DNA of 64,000 bases, from NCBI GenBank assembly GCA_023313575.1, contig JAJTTP010000006.1, forward strand, positions 248,001 through 312,000. Reading direction: 5' to 3'. Below are positions 56,365-64,000 of this stretch, in pieces. A model generated the notes under the pieces. The model was not told the DNA's origin. It did not search any database and saw only the letters and a program-made list of their open reading frames with translations. Numbering within the stretch: the first letter of the stretch is position 1; each line of letters opens with the position of its first letter. Origin of the DNA: Eutypella sp. D-1. Taxonomy: Eukaryota; Ascomycota; Sordariomycetes; Xylariales; Diatrypaceae. Both the position numbers and the translations under genes were made by a program.

Positions 56365-57674
56365 CGAGACTCTAAGCCGGAAGGAAGCCTCGACGGACCG
56401 CTGAAGGCTTTGAAGTCTGCCAACACCACCATCTGCTGTACTACTACTATATCTGCCGATTCGAAAAGCGAACAGTTTTTGTAAGCCAGAAAACTGATAC
56501 AATTCCAAGCCTGTTGCTCACCTATTTAATCTACTGCTGAACCTTACGAATCTGCCGCTTCCTAAGCCGGTTAACAAGTAAAATCAAGTAGCGGAGGTTG
56601 GTGTTTCTAGACTCGTCCCGTTTTTTTTAATCCGGGACGTCCGAAGGCTGATAAGTGATGATCGTTCACTCGCTGTTCACTTTGCCCTTACCAGTTTTGC
56701 CAAGTGCAAATGCTACAACCCTTCATGATGAAAAAGGCCAATTCACACAATTAAGCGCATGCGTAAAAGAGAGAGAGGGAAAAAAAAAGGAAAAAATTGC
56801 AAAAAGCTCAGTGCCAGGTATCGAACCTAAATCCCTTTGACCTGAGAGTGAGTCCTGCCACTCACCCCGCCTTGGGACGTCGGATTCGAACCCGGCACCT
56901 ACGAAAACCCCCCGTTGCCGGATGCGTTTGTCTGACCATACACCACTTAAGCCAACCAGGACAGGCTGGAAGAGAACTGAGGAACTTGGCTTGTAGGACC
57001 GAGCTCTTACCTTCACTTAAAGCACCGCGTACCTGCCCGCCTTAGATTGGTATTTGCGGCAGGCAGAGCTGTATAGAAGCTCCGGACTTGTACCGACCTA
57101 CCCCTCCATACTTACTCACAATATGGGGACAAATATCACAGCCGGGCCCCCCGCGGAAATGAATAGCCCAGCTACTTGCATTTAACCAAGTATCAAGTTG
57201 AGCCATGAATTATCGCATCCGCCTGACAGCTACATACACTAGCTACCTATTACCTATGCAAGGTGCTTTTAAGTAAGTATCTTCATTGAACAAGATGACC
57301 TGGCACGCCTATCAGTTGTGTCTAGTCTATCGATCCGCCTTCACTGCCCTGAATCTTGTGGCTCTTCAAGAGGCGGCGGGGAGGCATTTGTAAGGATGCC
57401 CCTCAATCATTCAAACGTACTCAGTCGCCAAAGGCCGGTGAAAGCTTATGTTGCGGTGCTTCGGTCGACGTACGACAGCTCTGAAACCTGTTAGATGCAA
57501 CCTGATTCCAACTGTTTACAACTGTGCTACATATATCCTTGCTAAGAGGAACATTATTATACGAGACTCGTCCTAGCATCCAACACAAAACACATTACGA
57601 TGCCTGGTCTCCCGGGAACACGGCCCGCAATATCCATCCCCACGAGCACGCATCGAGAAGCCCCATAATCATCC
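56365..57674. other. PTH1/bZIP convergent intergenic region
   Basis: 1.3 kb between convergent genes. Apart from a tRNA-like, SINE-like element near 56.8-57.0 kb it holds no recognisable feature. Confidence 0.55.
56778..56966 (-). mobile_element. tRNA-like / SINE-like element
   Basis: On the minus strand, an A-box-like TGGCTTAAGTGG (near 56943-56955) is followed about 50-60 bases later by a perfect B-box word GGTTCGAATCC (56882-56892). A second B-box-like GGTTCGATACC lies at 56816-56826. T-runs of 6 and 9 bases follow (56780-56796), as for RNA polymerase III termination. The arms do not fold into a clean cloverleaf: acceptor stems do not pair and the T-stem has mismatches. It is therefore not a good tRNA gene and looks more like a tRNA-derived repeat or relic. 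Confidence 0.35.
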
Positions 57675-59398
57675 TCACCCGGCAGACATGGCGTCCCGGG
57701 TCGGCGCGGAGAAGAGCGACCCCACGAGGTCGGCCCTCCAGCGGGGGCCGTCTCCTAAGCAAATAAAGCTCTCCGCCAGGTTCTGGATCAACAGGCGCAG
57801 GAGATTGGAAGCCTGCGCGAGCATCTCCCCGCACTCTGCCACCACCACTGCCGAACCGTCGCCGTTGCCGTCGTGGTGACGCAACAACGCCTCGAGGCGC
57901 TCGAACGCCTTATCCCCGAGCTGTAAGCGAACTTGCGCGTGTTGGAGCAAGAGTTAGCGGCCCATTGGAAATTTCTCTTTTTGGAGACGAGTTGGGAATA
58001 CTGGGGCCCCGGGGGCTGAGAAAAAGGCCGGGGGATGGTACATCCTATTGTGGAGTTGGGGTTGGGATTGAGGATAGGACGAAGGTGGTTTCATGTCCAT
58101 ACGAAAGTGTTACGGGCAGGTGGGCAGTACTCACCATGCTGCGCAACACCGGTCGGGTCAACCCAGACCTGGTTCTCTTCTCTCTGTTGGGCGTAGTGGA
58201 GCTCGACGTGCCTTTGGACGGGCTTCGCAGGCCTCTGGCCGTGGCAGGTTCGCTGGGCTAGCCCGCGCTGTCGGAACTCCAGCCTCAGTTCCGTCATCGC
58301 CCTGATCAACCGCATGTTGTTCCGGGGGGTATTTGGGAATACTGCGAGGGCGGGAAGTCTGTCAGTGTGTTTGACCGATCATCGTCAAGGACCTTGGGGC
58401 TTTATTAGGGTGGCACTGCTACATCTGCAGCTGGAGCTAGAAATATATTGTAGTTGTTTAGGATGGGGCTACGAAGTTTCTAGATAGAAGAAAAGAACCC
58501 TGCGGTGCTTACACTGCTGTATTTGGGGATTTCTCCGTAGTGCGGCTTCGACCTCTGACGGTGAGGATGAGACGGCAGCGGCCCGTCGGCAAACGCTCAT
58601 CAGGTAGTCGGCACAGGCCCACATGACGCGCCCTGCGAGGGTGAACATGCCCTCGCCCAGGTAAGGCACAATGTCGGGCGGAGGGTCGACGACACGTAAG
58701 AAGCTGAACTCATCGTTCCAGAGACCCCGGTCGAGGTGCTCGGTAGAGGTTGAGGTGTAGCGATCCATGGGCCCGATCTCAGTTCCGTTCCCTACCGGGC
58801 TACCACCATGGGATGAAGACCGATGCATCTCCGTGTGATAGGGCGCCGGCGCGAGACCTAGCTGTATTGCAATTTGTGCGTCGACGTCAGGTGATGCCGA
58901 CGTAGTCAAATCCTCTAATGTGATCGACGGCGACGACGTGCTAGCAACAGAGTGGTTTTCCACCCCCGTGTGCAAGTTCTGCCTCCTGTCATCACTATTA
59001 CTGGCAGGTGTAATGGCAGTATCATCCAATAGTCCCTGCGCGTCGACGCCGGCGGCCGAGGCGGCCTTCCGGATAGCGCCGCGCAACTCCGGGCGATCGC
59101 CCGGCGCCGCGAGGCCGACAAGCTCCTCGATCGCGGTCCGCATCCGCCGGTTCTCCTCCCGCAGGTCCCGCGACGCCTGGTTCTGACGCTTCCGGAAGGC
59201 CCGCTGCGCCAGCTTGCCTCGCTCGCGGCGGCGCTGTCTCCCGCTCTCGTGTTAGCCAGTCAATGTCTGGTGCAGTTTGAGGCGGATAGGTGGGTTTCGC
59301 CTTTTTTTTGGGGGCAGCGTAACTTCTCGTATCTCCCGTTTACTTACCGCTAATTCTTCTTCTGCTGCCTCCAATTCTTTGAACCTCGTGTCAGCCAT
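57675..59398 (-). CDS. Putative bZIP-type transcription regulator
   Basis: Four exons (59398-59348, 59233-58513, 58341-58135 and 57931-57675) join in frame to 411 residues. Exon 1 encodes MADTRFKELEAAEEELA. Exon 2 opens with the basic region RRRERGKLAQRAFRKRQNQA, followed by the heptad-like REENRRMRTAIEELVGL. This resembles fungal bZIP basic regions, but the usual Asn of the N-x7-R signature is Gly. A Ser/Thr-rich spacer follows, then the conserved-looking FSFLRVVDPPPDIVPYLGEG and GRVMWACADYLMSVCRR. Exons 3-4 end in helical segments (LGDKAFERLEALLRHHDG, MLAQASNLLRLLIQNLAES). The start of exon 2 could instead be 59245 (a GAG acceptor, in frame); the CAG at 59234 better fits the branch site. 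DNA binding and nuclear role are inferred. The C-terminal splice choices are less certain than the basic region. Confidence 0.72.
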
Positions 59399-60603
59399 GT
59401 CTGATGCTTTGCTACTATCAAGATTCGTTCACATGAAGGTTGTAGTGGTAGGATTCGGCATAGGCGGATTTGTCAGCTTGGCTTCGTTCACCATGGAGTT
59501 ATACATGGTAGGTAACACTAATCAGCCATCCCCTTGTATACATAGGGTTACAGCCAGCCAGTCTTAGTAGCTAAGTGCCTGGACCAATTATGAAGATCCA
59601 CCTACAGAACAAGGAACAAAAAAGATAACAAACCAATTTCATAGCCTTCATAAGTATGATCTCTCAGAGTCTGAATCTTTCCTACAACTATCCAGCTATA
59701 TATATTTAATGCTGTTTAATTAGCTTAATCAATTTCTCATGAGTTAATGGCTGAGTCATAGTCTGCTTTAAGGATGCAGGAGCAGTTTGGGAAGATCAGG
59801 CGGGTGCCGCCGGTCAAATTATGCTGCACATTTGGCAACTTCACCTTCTCACTCTTTTCAGTAACAATGTTCTGTTACGCGCAGCTGGTCCTTCAATAGG
59901 TATTTTCTCCAGTACCAGAAATGTAGCTACTACCTATTCTATGTCCCGGTCTACCCAACAGCCTTTCAAAACTGTGGCTAGATACCTGGTGGCCTGACTT
60001 TGGCCCCTTCCCCTGAAAGGGGAGTTTGGTTAGCACTCTGTACATTAGGCTACGATCAACTTCCGGAGATGAAAACCTGTCTACTTAGTCACCTTTCCGC
60101 TTTTCATCGCTGCCTTCTATGTCTGTCCTCAGATTCTTATGCGAATTGTGAATTTTTTCATGTATTGTTTTCCAGTCGCATAGTTGGTTATGCAGTGCGT
60201 CTACCGGGCTCCTTCCTTTATGCGCCTGCACACCTGGACAAGAATGTACTGCATCAGGCTTCTCCTTCCCGTCCTACCATTAGGGTTATTACATCAATAT
60301 CTACTTACCTAGTAGGTACTCATGTGAGGCGAGTCATCAAATGCCTTTTCTTCCAATAACATCATGTGTGCAAACAGAATTTTCATCTGGTGTTAGTGAG
60401 TAGTACCTAATCCACCTCCTCAGGCATAGGGTTCTTGGAATAACTGAATTTTGATATTGCATATTCTTTCTTGATCCTCCTGTTGTCATGATCTCTCAAT
60501 ACCTGGGAAACCCCGTCATAAACAGGCAAAGAAGCAAACACTCTTGAACAGCATCGCCTTGGAATGCTTCGTGACAGCGGCCGAGGCCTATGTCCAGACC
60601 ACC
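59399..60603. other. Divergent region between the bZIP gene and the 60604 gene
   Basis: 1.2 kb, AT-rich, with a TA-rich stretch near 59697-59711. An ORF of 119 codons (60000-60359, plus) has no recognisable content. The region holds both promoters. Confidence 0.5.
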
Positions 60604-61452
60604 ATGTCTGAATACTATAGAAAGACTATAAGATCGTTTCTTATTCGAGACCTCTTCCAGATAGAGCGTATGCAAAGGATCCTCGATATCCTCATTGAAT
60701 GCGAACACCCTGACTGGGGCGAGCCTTGGGCCGAGGAAGCCCACGAAGCTGCAGTCAATGCCATCCGGGATCGAATCCGTACAGCAGACGCGCTTAGCAA
60801 CGAAGAGATTCGCGCCATTCGCCAGAGAAACCGCAAAAGTATGCAGATTCCTGTAACAGATATGCAACCACATCCACAGGAGGCCAACGGTGTTTCCAAG
60901 GTGGCCAGGACACTGTATCTAAAGCCATCAGCGCACGAAGCTACCAGACAAGCGGTAGAGGCATCCCTTGAAGTCAGCCCCGAAAAGGTTCCACTCCCAG
61001 ACAACGACAACGCTTCCGACTATGTCTCGCCAGAGTTCCCCACAACATACCCAGAAAGCAGCTCTGCCTGCAAGACAGTCACAACTCGGCCTCTCGCGAG
61101 GCTCATGCGGCTACTCGACCGGTGCCCGATCACACCACCTGGCCTCGAGGAGCTGGAGCTTCTCCGGCGAGACGTGCTGGCCTACATCGACTATATTGAC
61201 GCGGCCCGGATGAGGCACTACGTGAAGCTTAAGATACGGGCGCGCGAGCGGTTCCGACGGATTAGGAAACCACAGTGTTACGAGAGGACCAGGCCGGGGA
61301 TCGCGCGGGGCCTATCGTCTCAGCTGAGCTACTATACCGCTGTCGAGGACGCCGACGACCCATTCGGCCAGAGGGATGCGCGCTGCGAGACGCAGGACTT
61401 TGAGGGATGGGATTTCTCGCCAGCGAGCGACGATGTAGATTGGAGCAGATGA
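60604..61452 (+). CDS. Hypothetical protein, 282 residues
   Basis: Intronless frame. The first ATG at 60604 sits in a good ACC-ATG context; the frame is open upstream to 60475, so an upstream exon cannot be excluded. The N-terminal 90 residues are amphipathic and helical (SEYYRKTIRSFLIRDLFQIE, QRILDILIECEHPDWGEPWA). A Pro/Ser-rich spacer follows. Next comes a second helical, Arg-rich part (LLRRDVLAYIDYIDAARMRH, VKLKIRARERFRRIRK) and an acidic end with Trp (FEGWDFSPASDD, VDWSR). No family, catalytic motif, signal peptide or membrane span is recognised. Composition and GC content are gene-like. It may be lineage-specific. Confidence 0.6.
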   Translation: MSEYYRKTIRSFLIRDLFQIERMQRILDILIECEHPDWGEPWAEEAHEAAVNAIRDRIRTADALSNEEIRAIRQRNRKSMQIPVTDMQPHPQEANGVSKVARTLYLKPSAHEATRQAVEASLEVSPEKVPLPDNDNASDYVSPEFPTTYPESSSACKTVTTRPLARLMRLLDRCPITPPGLEELELLRRDVLAYIDYIDAARMRHYVKLKIRARERFRRIRKPQCYERTRPGIARGLSSQLSYYTAVEDADDPFGQRDARCETQDFEGWDFSPASDDVDWSR

Positions 61453-62570
61453 GACGGAGAGGGCGGCCACCACGCGTTATCCGCTCAGCTTGAAGATGGT
61501 GCTGTTGTTTATGGCCATGCATTCAAGCCTCGAAACGTTTGAAGTCGTTGGAAAGAGGTTTCGATCGACAGAATAAAAACACCAAGTTGTCAAATTGGTA
61601 GGGTGCGGTACCCGATGTCAGGGCACGAGCTCAGGTGGATAGGGGGTTGAACACATAGCCGGGCAGTTCCGACGATGTCACATACAATCTACTGGCTTGC
61701 TCTCCTATTGATTTTAGGGGGCGGTCCCCCCTTTTGTGTGAAAATTGATGCTTTGATCCGCGCTTAAAACGTATTAGCTCAACAACTCAGCTCGGGACGA
61801 TCATCACTTCCCAGAAGTTCCAAGTTGACAGCCTTGCTGATTTCGGGTGCTCACATGCGTTAACCATACTCTATGTTTACATATGGATCTTTGTGACTGC
61901 GCTAAAACATCAACTCGGTTCCGAAGACACACAGACCTCACCGTAATGATCCCAACGGCAGCATCCGGTGGAACCCCAGAAATCAAGCTCATGCTAATTA
62001 TGTAAGTCCGATATATAGGATTACTCCATCCATAAATACATAGATAGGACGCCGAATGCAAGTGCATTTTCTGTCCGGATGCACCCTGGATCGCAAAGTA
62101 TCGTGCAGATATCATCAATTCCCCTATGCAAGGAACCGACATAATTACACGGATTAGGCAGGACAGGCGCCTCGTGAGATCCATCGGGGGCCGCCCGGCC
62201 TACCCCAGGTAGGCAAGTTGCTGGGTAGATGATCCGCCAAGAGGTTTGATCGTCGTGACTTTTATAGTCAATCTGGGTTAAACGACCTGCATGGATCTTT
62301 TTTTCTGCGCCATACGACGTCCCCACTACCAACTGCCATGTGAGGCTAGCCAATCTCACTGGCATCGCAGATGGCGACGCAGTTTGGCGCGCGACCCTGT
62401 ATTCAGCCCACACACTTTACTACATGTTACTCGCCGGCGACTTTGTCTTTTTGAACTTACATCAACACCTGTTCGCTCCGGCTGTTCGTGTTGGGTATAC
62501 ACTCTTGCTGATGTGAGCTCAACGTCGTACCGTGTGTTTGCGACGACGTTGCGATTATCGTCGGATACCT
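61453..62570. other. Intergenic region before the surface-protein gene
   Basis: 1.1 kb without a supported gene. A signal-peptide exon of the next gene may lie in its right part but could not be identified with confidence. Confidence 0.5.
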
Positions 62571-63628
62571 ATGGATTTCATTCAGACAATAGCATTAGGG
62601 AGTGGGGATGACGTCGCTATAGACGACAGGCGCCGAGAATTGCATGTCAGACAGGACGAGGAGCTCGATATTCCCCAGCCATGCTATGTCCACTGTAGTA
62701 AGTCCGCCAAAGAAGAAAAGAAAAGACGAAAGGGGAGCAAAAGGGAGCAACCTATAATGACCTTGAACCCGCCGCAGACGACGCCTACCTGGACGCGCAG
62801 TTCCACAACTCGACGGAGATATGCGACGACAATTCGATCTTCCAGAAATTCTGGTCGAACTGCCGGGACTGCTGCAAGGACAACAACTGCACGCAAGCGC
62901 TGGGCCCACCCTTCGACCAGTACCTCGCCCTGTGCGACGAGGATGCGCCCTCCGTGGTCGAGAGCGTCGTGACGTCGACGCGGACCTTCAAGAACCTCGA
63001 CGGCGTCGCCACCACGTCGATGATGACCACGTTTACGACGACATTCACCCAGGAAGGACCCTACGCCTCCGTCTCCTCCACCACCACCGGCAGTGCGGAG
63101 CGGGCCGCGTCATCTTCCACCCCCGGCGCCAGCTCCACGAGCGGGAGCCCCACATTGGTGCCTGCGACGGGGACGCCGTCAGCATGTAAGAGACAGCATC
63201 TCCGTTCTCATATGGGGTGACACGTTATCTGATTGAAGTTACCGGCCATAACAGCGACCTCGGCGGAAGCGAATTCGACAAGCCCAGGAACCATCGCGGG
63301 GGCAGCGGTAGGATCGATAGCGGGCGTCGGCGCGCTCATCGCAGCTGCGTTTTTCCTCTACCGGCGACGGAAGCAAGGCCAGCGGCCGCCGGGTGATCAA
63401 CAGCAGCAGGAGCTGCCAGGAGAACCCACGCCTGAGGAGAAAGCGCAGCTGCACTCCGACCACGTGCGCCCGGAGCTCGCTAACACGCAGTTAGCCGAGT
63501 TGTCCGTCGAGGCATCGGCGTCGGAAATGTCAGCCATCGAGTACCACGAGCTTCCAGGCCAGCGGTTCGACCGCAACGAGGGTGGCGGGGCCGGCACGCC
63601 GGGATACGTAGTTGGGAATGGGAGGTAA
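62571..63628 (+). CDS. Cys-rich single-pass membrane protein (surface sensor-like), 5' end uncertain
   Basis: Three exons (62571-62697, 62778-63185 and 63255-63628) join in frame to about 302 residues. The extracellular part has a Cys module: IPQPCYVHC crosses into NDAYLDAQFHNSTEICDD. FQKFWSNCRDCCKDNNCTQA and YLALCDED follow. A Ser/Thr-rich, probably O-glycosylated stalk comes next, then a Gly/Ala-rich membrane helix (GSIAGVGALIAAAFFLYRRR). The cytosolic tail has about 85 residues with Gln, Glu and Pro. This layout is typical of fungal plasma-membrane proteins of unknown role. The ATG at 62571 gives no signal peptide, so a leader exon is probably missing, perhaps joined at the CAG near 62650. 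The introns (80 and 69 nt) are well supported because they alone restore frame. Confidence 0.68.
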
Positions 63629-64000
63629 TGATGGGAAAGGCAAGAGTTGGACGAAAATCATGAGAATCATGAGACGTGGATATAATCGTCGCATGGCTAG
63701 GTATTCTATCTCTTTCCCGTCCGAGCCACCAAGGCTGCCTTAGTGCTTAGGTTTCCCGCACAGGACTGAATAGGGGCAAGTCTGGGTACTTGATTGGTGC
63801 TCGGTATGGGAATAACGACTAACTAATCAAAAGAAATCTTGTGGACTGAGAAGAAAGGGCACCTGACTGGAACAGAAACGCCGGGCGCGCCCAAATTAAG
63901 CCATAGTATAGCAGGCGGCTAGCCCTGCGGCGCGAATCAAATAAGTTTGGAAAGGTCTTAAAGCGTATTTCCGAGAATAATCAGAATCTGATTATAGCCC
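63629..64000. other. Right-edge non-coding sequence
   Basis: Presumed 3' UTR of the surface-protein gene and following spacer. No gene start is seen before the window ends. Confidence 0.5.

Noticed and set aside
55486..56508. 340-codon minus-strand ORF over PTH1
   Set aside because: Antisense shadow. The plus strand has all peptidyl-tRNA hydrolase residues.
56882..56893. True tRNA gene around the GGTTCGAATCC word
   Set aside because: Acceptor and T stems do not pair properly and the anticodon arm cannot be placed, so I call it tRNA-like only.

Overview
This is a nuclear window from a filamentous ascomycete, most likely a Sordariomycete. Short spliceosomal introns (53-155 nt in most genes, one of 229 nt) with GT...AG ends and CTAAC/CTGAC branch sites interrupt most genes. 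Recognisable housekeeping genes are spread over both strands without operons. I cannot fix the genus from sequence alone. CDS entries give the whole span from start to stop codon; exon limits deduced by reading frame and splice sites are in the evidence.

Region 1 (0-25.4 kb) is a dense conserved block: Mediator subunit Med5/Nut1, the ER TRAP-alpha-like protein Irc22, a secreted GMC flavoprotein, the pre-60S ribosome factors Ebp2 and Spb1 (convergent neighbours), the Cdt2 WD40 substrate receptor of the CRL4 ubiquitin ligase, two mitochondrial redox-type proteins (Cyc2-like flavoprotein and Aim32-like thioredoxin/ferredoxin protein), and an acid-ceramidase/NAAA-like amidase.

Region 2 (27.2-31.7 kb) carries two secreted hydrolases side by side: a proteinase-K-type subtilase with unusual catalytic-site motifs and a five-exon GH95 alpha-L-fucosidase.

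Region 3 (31.7-44.7 kb) is gene-poor. Its only well-supported genes are three short, intronless, same-strand ORFs (34.95, 37.13 and 38.81 kb). All encode the same cysteine/histidine-rich fold: an N-terminal MC...C-x-H...YC, a central GG-x-W-x-CC-x-C and a terminal C-x-H-x2-C-x2-C. I read them as a diverged tandem family of small zinc-binding proteins with no function known to me. They are the best candidate here for an undescribed system.

Region 4 (44.7-64 kb) returns to conserved genes: a small unknown protein with a G-quadruplex-capable leader, Sec72 (ER translocon TPR protein), a second gene-poor stretch (47.0-53.5 kb), the Rvs161/Hob3 BAR protein, peptidyl-tRNA hydrolase, a four-exon bZIP-type regulator, an unknown 282-residue protein and a Cys-rich single-pass surface protein.

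Notable sequence-level oddities are an apparent one-base excess at the exon 4/5 junction of SPB1, a 99-nt stop-free intron in the subtilase, a tRNA-like/SINE-like element at 56.8-57.0 kb, four poly-G tracts of 12-19 bases, and three copies of the palindrome TACCTAGGTA in promoter regions.
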